64,000 nucleotides of DNA from Micavibrio sp964400125. Lineage in GTDB: Bacteria > Pseudomonadota > Alphaproteobacteria > Micavibrionales > Micavibrionaceae. A program made the position numbers and the translations under genes. Below the pieces are notes generated by a model. It had not been told where the DNA came from, did not search any database, and worked only from the letters and a program-made list of their open reading frames with translations. Below, one piece after another: positions 23,876 to 31,886 of this stretch; the stretch's first letter is position 1, and each line of letters opens with the position of its first letter. The stretch is from NCBI GenBank assembly GCA_964400125.1, contig CAYNSR010000011.1:13343-77342 (forward strand), in the 5' to 3' direction.

Positions 23876-24722
23876 GGTTGCCGATATTTTGAAGGATTGC
23901 GCGGAGAAATACATTCTGCCGCGTTTCAATACGCTGGCCGCCGATCAGGTCCAGAGCAAGACCCATGTTGATGATCTGGTCACGATTGCCGATATTGAAA
24001 CCGAACGCGCGCTGGAAAAAATCCTGCCTCAGATCTTTCCCGGCTGCATCGTCATCGGAGAGGAATCTGTTTTCCGGGGGGATTGTAGTCTTGATATCCT
24101 GAAAGACGCCACGCAGACCATTTTCGTCGTCGATCCGGTTGACGGGACCTATAATTTCCGCCACGGAAAGCGCGAATTCGCGGTCATGATGGCTCTGGTC
24201 GTCGGCGGCGAAACCCGGATGGGGTGGATTTACGATGTTCTGGGCGATACCCACGCGATCGTTGAAAAGAGCGCCGGAGCATTTATGGGCGGAAAGCGGA
24301 TGCAAGTCGCGCCCGACAAGCCGCTGAAAGACTGCGATGCCTTTATCAACCCCGGATATTTTCCAAAAGAAATGCGAAAATTCCTTGCCCCGCTCAAGGC
24401 CGAGGCCGCGCAGTTGAAATCACGCGGATCGCTCCGCTGCGCCGCGCATGAATATCTGCGCCTTGCCAGCGGGCAGGCGGATTTCGGGATATCCGGTTGG
24501 ATCAGCGCATGGGACCACCTTGCGGGAGATTTGATGGTCCGCGAGGCCGGGGGCCATGTCATGAAATGGGATGCCAGCCCCTATGTTCCGACCGACACAG
24601 CCGGGGGATTAATCGCCGCCAGCAACGCCGACCTTGCCCGCACCGTACAATCTGCCTTTATCCACCCGGTGCGTCAGGCGATGATAGCGGCAGGCCAAAG
24701 GAATAGTGGATTTTTTCCGTGA
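23856..24722 (+). CDS. Inositol-monophosphatase-family phosphatase
   Basis: A 288-residue member of the IMPase/FBPase fold. Metal-site motifs are IGEES, DPVDGTYNFRHG and WDHLAGDLMVREAGG. The first motif is slightly unusual (D-G-T-Y-N-F rather than D-G-T-x-N-F-L/V), but all acidic ligands are present. It overlaps the end of hflX by 20 bases and is the last gene of the hfq operon. A second IMPase gene, more similar to SuhB, is at 30603. The substrate could be a sugar phosphate, 3'-phosphoadenosine phosphate or histidinol phosphate. Confidence 0.88.
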   Translation: MTIDPLEVADILKDCAEKYILPRFNTLAADQVQSKTHVDDLVTIADIETERALEKILPQIFPGCIVIGEESVFRGDCSLDILKDATQTIFVVDPVDGTYNFRHGKREFAVMMALVVGGETRMGWIYDVLGDTHAIVEKSAGAFMGGKRMQVAPDKPLKDCDAFINPGYFPKEMRKFLAPLKAEAAQLKSRGSLRCAAHEYLRLASGQADFGISGWISAWDHLAGDLMVREAGGHVMKWDASPYVPTDTAGGLIAASNADLARTVQSAFIHPVRQAMIAAGQRNSGFFP

Positions 24723-24757
24723 GTTGAAAACTTCGTCAAGCTTTTCCTGACGGGGGA

Positions 24758-25576
24758 TCAGGGTAACTTTTCAGCGGTTTTCTGCGCCTGCCAGAGTGCT
24801 TCCAACTCGTCGAGGGTGGTGTCGGAAAATTCTTTATTTTTTACTTTAAGTTCTTTTTCTATTCCGTTGAATCTTTTTGTAAATTTGTCATTACAATCGC
24901 GCAAAGCCTGTTCGCAATCCACCTCCAGCATGCGGCCAAAATTGACGACGCAGAACATCATATCGCCGATTTCTTCGTGGATCGATTTTGCGTCTTTTGA
25001 CCCGATGGCCTGACGCAGTTCTGCGATTTCCTCTTCCAGCTTGTCGAGGACGTCAACGGCATTTTCCCATTCAAATCCGACCTTTGCCGCACGTTTTTGA
25101 AGTTTTTGCGCACGCATGATTGCGGGCAGGGCCAGCGGAACGTCATCGAGGATGCTGTCCCGGATCTTGCCATTGGCGGCCTTTTCTTTTGTTTTCAGCT
25201 TATCCCACAGGATATCCACATCACCGGGCGTGGCAGCTTCGGCGGCACCGAAGACATGGGGGTGGCGGCTGACCATCTTGGCGGCGATATCGCGCACGAC
25301 ATCGTCAAAGGCAAAATGCCCAGCCTCTTCGGCCATTCGGGCGTGGTACACCACCTGTAGCAGGAGATCGCCGAGTTCTTCGCGCAGGCCCGCCATATCG
25401 CTAAGGCGGATGGCGTCGGCGACTTCGTAGGCTTCCTCGATGGTGTAGGGGGCGATGGTCTCAAAAGTCTGGACCTTGTCCCACGGGCAGCCCGTTGCGG
25501 GGTCGCGCAAATGCGCCATAACCTCCAGCAAGTCGTGGATGGGGGATAGCAGTGCAGCGGGGGGTTGTTTTGACAT
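24758..25576 (-). CDS. mazG: Nucleoside triphosphate pyrophosphohydrolase MazG
   Basis: A 272-residue all-alpha NTP pyrophosphatase that hydrolyses (d)NTPs to monophosphates. The first MazG domain has CPWDKVQTFETIAPYTIEEAYEV with the EExxD-type metal ligands, and the second domain repeats this with EEEIAELRQAI and EIGDMMFCVVNFGR. The length is normal for the two-domain form. It is convergent with the IMPase-like gene and divergent from the ankyrin gene. Confidence 0.95.
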   Translation of the reverse strand: MSKQPPAALLSPIHDLLEVMAHLRDPATGCPWDKVQTFETIAPYTIEEAYEVADAIRLSDMAGLREELGDLLLQVVYHARMAEEAGHFAFDDVVRDIAAKMVSRHPHVFGAAEAATPGDVDILWDKLKTKEKAANGKIRDSILDDVPLALPAIMRAQKLQKRAAKVGFEWENAVDVLDKLEEEIAELRQAIGSKDAKSIHEEIGDMMFCVVNFGRMLEVDCEQALRDCNDKFTKRFNGIEKELKVKNKEFSDTTLDELEALWQAQKTAEKLP

Positions 25577-25652
25577 GAAGACCTCTTTATAAATACAGGC
25601 TTAACCATAACCATAAAAAAGAAGAACAGAAAGGGAGCAGGGTCGAAAAATC

Positions 25653-26288
25653 ATGTCATATCTCCATAAAAAAGGTGTGCTGCGGGCCATTTGTGCGATG
25701 GCTTTCCTGATGCCGTCCTATCAGGCGGTTGCGGTTGAAACCGAAAGGCATGTGGAATCTGTTCATAAAACAGGAGCCTCTTATGATAACCCCGCCGCGC
25801 AGATGCAAAATGCAAATCTGGTCGCGGCGATTATCGACCGGGATATGGCCGAAATCACGCAACTCCTCGACGCGGGAGCCAACATCAATGCGGATAACGG
25901 CCAGCCCTTGAGAGTCGCGGCGGATACCGGGTATCTGGATGCGGTCGCATTATTGCTGGACCGTGGGGCAAACCCCGATCTGGATGACGGTTTTGCCCTG
26001 ACCATGGCGGCAGATAACGGCCATATCGATATTGTGGAGTTGCTTCTGGCCCGCAATATCAATCCGTTTTTGGAGGGGATAGAGATGTTTTTGGAGCAGA
26101 TGCAGGTCGTAAAGAAGGATTTCCTGTACGACGTTTCAAAATACAGCAGCCCCGAATACGATGAAATCGTCCAGATGATCAACGACCGCAGAAAAGAACT
26201 GCGCCCGGATTACACCCCCCGGATTTACGACACCGAGCCGATCAACAAGCGCAGCCAGTCGGGCGGGGATATGTCGTTGTCTTTGTGA
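25653..26288 (+). CDS. Exported ankyrin-repeat protein
   Basis: A 211-residue protein with a signal peptide (to about residue 28, SYQAVAVE) and two to three ankyrin repeats at about residues 50-135 (LLDAGANINADNGQPLRVAA, LLDRGANPDLDDG, LLLARNINPF). The last 75 residues are not repeat-like. It probably mediates protein-protein contact in the periplasm or outside the cell. AAGGGAG lies upstream of the ATG. It marks the left edge of an accessory strip that runs to the tRNA. Confidence 0.82.
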   Translation: MSYLHKKGVLRAICAMAFLMPSYQAVAVETERHVESVHKTGASYDNPAAQMQNANLVAAIIDRDMAEITQLLDAGANINADNGQPLRVAADTGYLDAVALLLDRGANPDLDDGFALTMAADNGHIDIVELLLARNINPFLEGIEMFLEQMQVVKKDFLYDVSKYSSPEYDEIVQMINDRRKELRPDYTPRIYDTEPINKRSQSGGDMSLSL

Positions 26289-26610
26289 TGACGGACTTGG
26301 GTTGTGCTGGGGCGTGAAAGCTTTTGTTGATTGCGCCAAAATAGACGTACCACATGGGGTCTTTCCTTGTGATTGAGAAAGGCATTCCTACGCTCCTTCG
26401 GAGCTTCGGGAGCCACTCCTGCGCCCAAGATGCGGTATGAATATGCAAGGGATTAGGTGTGCGAGAACAAAGGTGGCGTTTACGTTTCCCGTCATGGTCT
26501 GACCGTGCCGGAGGCGCGGGTTAAATTATGATTGATTGTCCCAAAAAGTAACTATTTTTCACAAGAAATACTAATTTGTAATCAAAATTCATAGAAAGTA
26601 AGTGTTTTTC
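26289..26610. other. Intergenic stretch without a convincing gene
   Basis: Short reading frames on both strands are present but have no ribosome-binding site or recognisable family. A coding-like string (ENKGGVYVSRHGLTVPEARVK, split from 26466) ends at a stop near 26524 and might be a gene remnant. A small hairpin GCTCC-TTC-GGAGC is near 26391. Two of three AAAGTAAGT direct repeats lie at its right end. Confidence 0.4.
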
Positions 26611-26639
26611 ATGGCAGATAAGAAAAGTAAGTATTTTTC
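26545..26639 (+). repeat. Three 16-bp direct repeats AAAGTAAGTnTTTTTC
   Basis: Copies start at 26545 (one mismatch, AAAGTAACTATTTTTC), 26595 and 26624. The second ends directly before the ATG at 26611 and the third lies inside the first codons of the Fic-like gene. The position over a translation start suggests an operator or a repeat-driven expansion. This is a motif observation only. Confidence 0.6.
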
Positions 26640-26973
26640 GGAAGCTGTAACCGTTTTTCAGGAAAAGCGGCTTCCAGAGGCTGCGATTCCTGTCGGTTAT
26701 GCCGCCCTGATACACGCCTATAAACTTTCTGTTCCTCTGCCACGGATTTTATCGGCTATCGGCGCACGTCACAGCATTTTTGAAAAAGACGGGTGGCGTA
26801 TTTTTACGCCCCGCCATATGCCGGATGCAACCTTGGAAGGGCAACTCGTTTTTGCCCTGAAGTATGAAGGTCTGGATTTGGCTGTTTTGAAGCGGCTTTT
26901 TGAAGCGGCGCGGCCACAAGATATTGCGGCTATGATTGCCGATAAACCCACCAGCGCCTATGCCTTTATCTAA
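26611..26973 (+). pseudogene. Fic-family protein, N-terminal fragment
   Basis: A 120-residue product starting MADKKSKYFSEAVTVFQEKR that resembles the N-terminal region of large (about 500-residue) Fic-family proteins, in which the text PTxxYARRIWFLYEWL would follow. Here the frame ends after PTSAYAFI, 42 bases before the first copy of a 36-bp direct repeat. No HPFxxGNGR AMP-transferase motif is found downstream, so the catalytic domain is lost. The family identification is from memory of the N-terminal region and should be tested by search. It might instead be a stand-alone small protein. Confidence 0.55.
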
Positions 26974-27014
26974 TCAATCGTTTAGAACTTTCTCTAGGAT
27001 TTAAAGGTGCATCT

Positions 27015-27050
27015 AGGATAATTGACGGTATATCCAGGATACTCCTGTCT
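27015..27050 (+). repeat. 36-bp direct repeat, left copy
   Basis: AGGATAATTGACGGTATATC and the following 16 bases recur at 28177-28212 with 33 of 36 identities. It contains a short dyad TATCC-A-GGATA. A further related dyad GTATCC-AGA-GGATAC occurs at 27112-27126. The two copies bracket a methyltransferase gene, and the right copy lies 11 bases from the tRNA-Ser 3' end. Confidence 0.75.
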
Positions 27051-27133
27051 TAGTCTATGGTAATGGCGGAGCAATCGTCGCCAACTTTAGAAACTTCCTC
27101 GGTAAACAAGTGTATCCAGAGGATACCCGACTG

Positions 27134-27943
27134 CTATACGCCGCCAGTATTCCGAACAACTGGCTGCAAAACATGCGCATCCAGTCGGTGCAAAATCGTA
27201 AATTCTGCGGGCACTGTTTTTTCCAGTATCTTCATATGTTCGGCATCGAATTTGCGGACTTCCTCATCGGGCAGTGCGGCTCCTATGCCTCGACATGCGC
27301 GAATGCGACCGCACCATCCTTCTCGTGTGAAAGGAATGGCTTCGTCATAGTAAAACATTCCTCGTAACGTGAAATGGTTCTCGGCCCATTTGGGCATTGG
27401 CGGTATGTCACCGGACCAATCGGCTGCTGTCCAGTTTGGGTTAACCTTCAAGACAAGCTCCTCCGTCTTTCGGGCGACAGGGTCCAGACGCGGCAACCAC
27501 GAAAAATGGCTGACGACCAAAAGACCACCGGGTTTTAGTAACCGTTTGGCTTCAGCTATAGCTTCATCTTTTTTGAAATAGAGCCAGCATTGGTTGGCCG
27601 TAATCACGTCAAACTGATGATCTTTGAAAGGCGTCTTTTCAGCAGGCGATGTTCTGAAATCGACATTCAGTTTTTCTTGCTTTGCCAGTTGTCGGGCCAT
27701 ATCGATCTGACCTTCAAAAAGATCGATGCCGCTGACAATGGCGCCTTGTTGGGCGAAACGTCTCGCCAGAACACCCGTGCCGGTACCCAGATCGAGAATG
27801 TGCTGTTGTGGCAACCCTATGCCTAAAGCGTGCAGACGATGATAAAAACTATCTGGCGGTCCGGGACGAAAACGACCGTAGTCGGAAGAGGTTTTCCCCC
27901 AATCAATATTGCGTCCGGGATCAATAGAGCTTAAACCATGCAT
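27134..27943 (-). CDS. Class I SAM-dependent methyltransferase
   Basis: A 269-residue enzyme with motif I ILDLGTGTGVLARRFAQQG, acidic motif II GIDLFEG and motif IV FDVITANQCWLYF. The layout is that of small-molecule methyltransferases of the UbiE/Methyltransf_11 type. AAGGA is 8 bases upstream of the ATG at 27943. It lies alone between the two 36-bp direct repeats, next to a truncated Fic-like gene and the tRNA. The region 27051-27133 beyond its 3' end has an open, coding-like frame that could be another gene remnant. The substrate is unknown. Confidence 0.82.
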   Translation of the reverse strand: MHGLSSIDPGRNIDWGKTSSDYGRFRPGPPDSFYHRLHALGIGLPQQHILDLGTGTGVLARRFAQQGAIVSGIDLFEGQIDMARQLAKQEKLNVDFRTSPAEKTPFKDHQFDVITANQCWLYFKKDEAIAEAKRLLKPGGLLVVSHFSWLPRLDPVARKTEELVLKVNPNWTAADWSGDIPPMPKWAENHFTLRGMFYYDEAIPFTREGWCGRIRACRGIGAALPDEEVRKFDAEHMKILEKTVPAEFTILHRLDAHVLQPVVRNTGGV

Positions 27944-28176
27944 GCATATATTCCTTCAAACAAACCTCTGAACCTCAGTATACCAAAATGACGGTACCCT
28001 TCTTAGAAAATTTCTTCCTGAATCATGCTCCGTAAAACCAAAAGCTGTGAACTTTTGCTCCTGAAGTGCACAGGTTGTGAATCATTTTAAATCAAGTAAT
28101 TACAAAATCAGTATGGCTAATTGGTTCGCAATATCAATCGGGTACCAATCGATACAGACCAAAACTCCAGGTTCAC

Positions 28177-28212
28177 AGGATAATTGACGGTATATCCCGG
28201 ATACTGGTGTCT
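28177..28212 (+). repeat. 36-bp direct repeat, right copy
   Basis: Matches 27015-27050 except at three positions (A to C in the dyad, CC to GG near the end). The dyad here is TATCC-C-GGATA. It ends 11 bases before the CCA end of tRNA-Ser. The preceding ~230 bases (27944-28176) hold no gene that I can support. Confidence 0.75.
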
Positions 28213-28223
28213 CACTTGTAAAG

Positions 28224-28313
28224 TGGCGGAGGGGGTGGGATTCGAACCCACGGAGGGGTTGCCCCCTCGATAGTTTTCAAGACTATTGCCTTAAACCACT
28301 CGGCCACCCCTCC
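28224..28313 (-). tRNA. tRNA-Ser (anticodon TGA)
   Basis: Acceptor stem GGAGGGG (28307-28313) pairs with CCCCTCC (28228-28234); the encoded CCA is at 28224-28226. The anticodon loop CTTGAAA gives TGA, reading UCA and UCG-type serine codons. A long variable arm (GAGGGGG-CAA-CCCCTC) and the T-loop GTTCGAATC are present, as expected of a class II serine tRNA. Confidence 0.96.
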
Positions 28314-28371
28314 GTTCGGGAATATCTCTCTTGAAGGCATATCATCAAGATTCTGAGCGATTGCGATGTTT

Positions 28372-28400
28372 CTTATAATCAGGAAAGGTCGCGGTTTCAA
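28372..28400 (-). promoter_or_regulatory. Putative promoter of tRNA-Ser
   Basis: On the minus strand TTGAAA (28395-28400) and TATAAG (28372-28377) are exactly 17 bases apart. The predicted start is about 50 bases before the tRNA 5' end. It lies between the stop of the OmpA-like gene and the tRNA. Confidence 0.5.
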
Positions 28401-28423
28401 GCTGTTATAACGGTGCCAGCCTT

Positions 28424-30583
28424 TCAACTCTTGTCCGGCATCACCAGATGCAGGTCAACCTTGTCCTTGGCCGCTTGCGGGTCGGGCTGCATGCCGAGCG
28501 CCCGGACATCCATGCGGGTGGCGTCTACGCCCTGACGGATCAGATAGGACCTGACGGCGAGTGCGCGGGACAGGGCGGTCCGGCGGGCGGTGGCTTCCTT
28601 GCCTTCGGTGGGGGAGGCAAAAGCGACGATCTGGATGCGCATGCCTTCGCGCGATTTCAAAACCGGGATGACCCCGTTTTCCATGTACGTCTTGGCCTCG
28701 TCCGACAGATCGACCGCACCGACCGAAAAGGGCAGGGCCAGATCCAGTCTTTCCCCCCTGAGCGGAGCGGTGGCAACGGCAGGTGCATGTGCAACCGCCG
28801 CAGGGGCGGGGGCGGGTGTGTTATCGGCCACAGGCGGGGGCAGTTGTTCGGGCGCTGGCGCTGGCGCCGTGTCGCGGACTGGTTCCAGATTCTTCCGTGA
28901 TTTGAAAATCCTTTCGCCTTCCTGACGCACGATGCGCGGTTTGGAAATGGCATTGATTTCACGCGACAATTGCCGCCCGGCAGCGGGGGTCATCTCGTTC
29001 AGCGTGGCAGCAACTTCCGCAGGGGACATGTCCAGAATCCGGCTGGCTAGCGGATCGTCCGCGAGGTCGGCAACGCTCATCCGTATGGCGGGCAGTTTTT
29101 CCTGCGAGACATTCGCCTTGGCGACTGCGGGTATCGGGGCCCCATCATTGCGCATGACCGTATAGGTTTCCATGACCGTGCGGCGTGCCTGCTGGACAAA
29201 TTCCTGCGATGCCATCTGCTTTTCCGGGCGGCGTCCGGGAACGGGAACTTCGGCCTTGATAACGACATCAGGGTTTTCCTGACGCCATGATTCCTCCACC
29301 GGGGCATCCGTTTCCCTGACGGGGGCGGCTGCAGCAATCACCATCGGTGTCGGTGCGGGTGCAGGGGGTGCTGCTGCCGGGGCAGGAGGGGCGGAGTCTT
29401 GTTTTACAATCACCTGCGGCGCAGGCTTTGGTGCGGGCACGTCAAAGGTCGGGGCGGGGCCAAGAATGACCGGCTCAACGGCGATTGCTGTATTGTTCCA
29501 GACCTTGATCGGGCCTTTTTCTGCGATCTTGACTTTTTCTGGTTCTGGTGTGGCGGTGACGGTGTGCTTCACAGTCGCTGCCGGGCCGGGATCGAGTGTG
29601 GCGCTTTCCTTGATGCGTGTTTTGACCGGGAACACGGCAATCTTCCCGTCTTCCGGCGGTTTGATATTTTCAAACGATTTTGAGCCGGTCATCTTGTCGC
29701 CCGGTTTTGGAGGCATGATTTCGTTTGCCGTTGCAATAACGGCTTTGGCTTCCACGGGTGGCTCTGGCTTGACGGCGGGTTGCGCCGGGGGTGCGGTGGT
29801 GATGTCTTCGACCAGACTATGAACCGTTTGCGCTGAAATTTTCAATTCAGGTTCTTTTCTGGCGGGTTCGGTTTTTATGGCCGCGGGCTGAACGGGCGGT
29901 TCAGATTTTTTCGGGTGATCGATACTGACCGCCGCAATTGCCGCCGGGGTATCCGGTTTGGGAGCAGGAACGGGAGGGGGGACAATAGCCATGGCGGCGT
30001 GTGCGGTCGTTTTCACCGCAGGCGGCTTCAATGCTATTTTTTCTACAGGCTTTGCTATTGGTTTTTCGGGCGGTTTTTCCGGTGCGCGGGCAACGGATTT
30101 CAGCTTCATTTCTTGCGGGGCGGGTATTTCCCGAATGACGGGCTGAATGGCCGTTTTGAGGGGGGGCAACGGTTCTTCAACGATAGTCGCAGTCGGAACA
30201 GGGAGTCTTTCTGGCCGGAAGGAACGGGCGACGGGCGGTGTGGATTTTTCGCCCGCAACCGCCGTCAGGGTTGGCACAGATGTTGTTTTTGTTCCGACCT
30301 GCGCCTGCACAGGCATTGGCGCAGTCAGTGTCGGTACGGTCAGGGATGGGGCCGCCATTTTCTTTGCTGGCGGGGCAAGGCGCACGGGCGGCGCATCGGC
30401 GGATATTGCCGCACGGGCATTTTTACCGAGATGTTCGAGCACGCTGCCGTCGATTTCAATTTCGGGCAGGCCGCTATAGGCCGGGTTGTCATCGGCGCGA
30501 ACGGCAACCGGAATCATCATCGCGCCAACAGCCGAGGCGAGAAGAAAAAATCTGATCCGTTGTCTGCGCGTGTTTCCTGTCAC
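28424..30583 (-). CDS. Large Pro/Ala-rich protein with C-terminal OmpA-like domain
   Basis: A 719-residue exported protein. An N-terminal basic and hydrophobic segment (RFFLLASAVGAMMIPVAVRA) is a signal peptide. Residues ~60-450 are low-complexity, rich in Pro, Ala, Lys and Val, likely an extended periplasmic spacer. The last ~110 residues form an OmpA-type peptidoglycan-binding domain (LPFSVGAVDLSDEAKTYM, VAFASPTEG, ALSRALAVRSYLIRQGVDATRMDVRALG; split). The start is GTG at 30583 with AGGA upstream. It should tether the envelope to peptidoglycan. It follows suhB by 19 bases. Confidence 0.82.
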   Translation of the reverse strand: MTGNTRRQRIRFFLLASAVGAMMIPVAVRADDNPAYSGLPEIEIDGSVLEHLGKNARAAISADAPPVRLAPPAKKMAAPSLTVPTLTAPMPVQAQVGTKTTSVPTLTAVAGEKSTPPVARSFRPERLPVPTATIVEEPLPPLKTAIQPVIREIPAPQEMKLKSVARAPEKPPEKPIAKPVEKIALKPPAVKTTAHAAMAIVPPPVPAPKPDTPAAIAAVSIDHPKKSEPPVQPAAIKTEPARKEPELKISAQTVHSLVEDITTAPPAQPAVKPEPPVEAKAVIATANEIMPPKPGDKMTGSKSFENIKPPEDGKIAVFPVKTRIKESATLDPGPAATVKHTVTATPEPEKVKIAEKGPIKVWNNTAIAVEPVILGPAPTFDVPAPKPAPQVIVKQDSAPPAPAAAPPAPAPTPMVIAAAAPVRETDAPVEESWRQENPDVVIKAEVPVPGRRPEKQMASQEFVQQARRTVMETYTVMRNDGAPIPAVAKANVSQEKLPAIRMSVADLADDPLASRILDMSPAEVAATLNEMTPAAGRQLSREINAISKPRIVRQEGERIFKSRKNLEPVRDTAPAPAPEQLPPPVADNTPAPAPAAVAHAPAVATAPLRGERLDLALPFSVGAVDLSDEAKTYMENGVIPVLKSREGMRIQIVAFASPTEGKEATARRTALSRALAVRSYLIRQGVDATRMDVRALGMQPDPQAAKDKVDLHLVMPDKS

Positions 30584-30602
30584 CCTGATCCTGTTTCTTT
30601 TT

Positions 30603-31418
30603 TCAGGCGGCTGCCGTTTCCGTCGATGCCGATACCAGCAGCTTGCGCAGCGGGTCCATCACCAGCGGGTTTGCGGCAATAATATCGCCATCATAAATGT
30701 AACTCCCCTTGCCGGAAACCGTGCCGACTATTCCGCCTGCTTCTTTTACAATCAGCGCACCGGCAGCGACATCCCATGGTTTCAGGGATTCTTCCCAGTA
30801 TCCTTCATACCGCCCCGCCGCAACATATGTCAAATCAAGACTCGCTGCACCGTAACGCCTAATTCCAGCAACGGATTTTGCGACACTGGAAACCTGTTTG
30901 AAAAATCTGGACTGGTATTGCGGCGGGCGGCCAATTCCCGGGTCGGCGCAGGCAATCAGCGACAATCCCATGTCCTTGCGCCCGGAAACCCGCAGGCGCT
31001 TGTTGCGCATGAAGGCACCACCGCCCTTTTCAGCGCGGAACATTTCGTCCTTGACCGGGTCATAGACCAGACCTGCGACGATTTCGCCGTTATATTCCAG
31101 CGCAATGGAAATTGCCCAGTGCGGGATACCGTGCAAAAAATTGGTGGTCCCGTCCAGCGGGTCGATGATCCAGCGATATTCGCCGTCGGACCCCTTGATC
31201 TCGCCCTGTTCTTCCATCAGGAAACCGAAGCCGGGGCGGACCTTTAACAATTCTTCGTAGATGATTTTTTCTGCGCGGGTATCAGCGGCGGAAACGAAAT
31301 CGCCGGGGCCTTTCAGGGACACCTGCAACTGTTCCACTTCGCCAAAATCCCGCAGAAGCGATCTGGACGCCTTTTCAGCCGCACGCAACATGACATTCAT
31401 TATCGGGGAAAGGGCCAT
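30603..31418 (-). CDS. suhB: Inositol-1-monophosphatase
   Basis: A 271-residue IMPase with all family motifs: GDFVSAADTRAE, FLMEEQGE (E-E metal ligands), DPLDGTTNFLHGIP and KPWDVAAGALIVKEAGG. It dephosphorylates inositol-1-phosphate; in E. coli the protein also takes part in rRNA antitermination. The ATG at 31418 overlaps nothing, and its neighbour's TAA begins on the next base, so the dciA-suhB-ompA genes form one minus-strand operon. Confidence 0.94.
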   Translation of the reverse strand: MALSPIMNVMLRAAEKASRSLLRDFGEVEQLQVSLKGPGDFVSAADTRAEKIIYEELLKVRPGFGFLMEEQGEIKGSDGEYRWIIDPLDGTTNFLHGIPHWAISIALEYNGEIVAGLVYDPVKDEMFRAEKGGGAFMRNKRLRVSGRKDMGLSLIACADPGIGRPPQYQSRFFKQVSSVAKSVAGIRRYGAASLDLTYVAAGRYEGYWEESLKPWDVAAGALIVKEAGGIVGTVSGKGSYIYDGDIIAANPLVMDPLRKLLVSASTETAAA

Positions 31419-31886
31419 TTAACGATCCTGAAGAATTGATGTGCCAAGCATTTCAAGACGTTCTTTTAACTCATGATCGTCAATTTTATCAAGGATATTG
31501 GCAAGGTCTTCCTTTTCCGCCGGGGACAAAGGCTGCAACAGGCGGCGTGGCCGGGGGGCGGGGGCATTCGCCGCAACCGGAACAAAGCGCAGGGCGCTGA
31601 TCAGTTTTTCGCCGAATATCTGGTTAATACGCTCCAGAATAAGGTCTTTTCGGTAATGAAGCAGGGTCGCCTGCGCGGATGTGGCGGCAATATCGAGCGA
31701 AGCTTCGGGCCGTTTCGACCCCGGAACCTTGCGATAACGGATTTTAACCGGCTGTGCATAAGCCGCCAGATCCGTGCCGACGATCTCGGGCCAGTGCGTG
31801 ACAAGGCGGCCCAGCATGATATATTTCCTGCTGAACACCTTTCCCGTTACCTTTGTCATCGAATCGGATAGAAGGCGCAAACTCAT
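31419..31886 (-). CDS. DciA-like (DUF721) protein
   Basis: A 155-residue protein with the DUF721/DciA features: an N-terminal helix, GRLVTHWPEIVGTDLAAYAQP, then LDIAATSAQATLLHYRKDLILERINQIFG (split). DciA proteins load or assist the replicative helicase in bacteria lacking DnaC. The start at 31886 gives the common N-terminus; its CAT is part of CATG, whose ATG on the other strand is the mutY start, so the two genes overlap head to head. A later start at 31859 would separate them. Confidence 0.8.
   Translation of the reverse strand: MSLRLLSDSMTKVTGKVFSRKYIMLGRLVTHWPEIVGTDLAAYAQPVKIRYRKVPGSKRPEASLDIAATSAQATLLHYRKDLILERINQIFGEKLISALRFVPVAANAPAPRPRRLLQPLSPAEKEDLANILDKIDDHELKERLEMLGTSILQDR

Noticed and set aside
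26225..26448. Two short minus-strand frames after the ankyrin gene
   Set aside because: They partly overlap the ankyrin gene, lack ribosome-binding sites and match no family I know.
27110..27367. Forward frame overlapping the methyltransferase 3' end
   Set aside because: The methyltransferase frame on the minus strand is well supported; only the part before 27134 may be a remnant.
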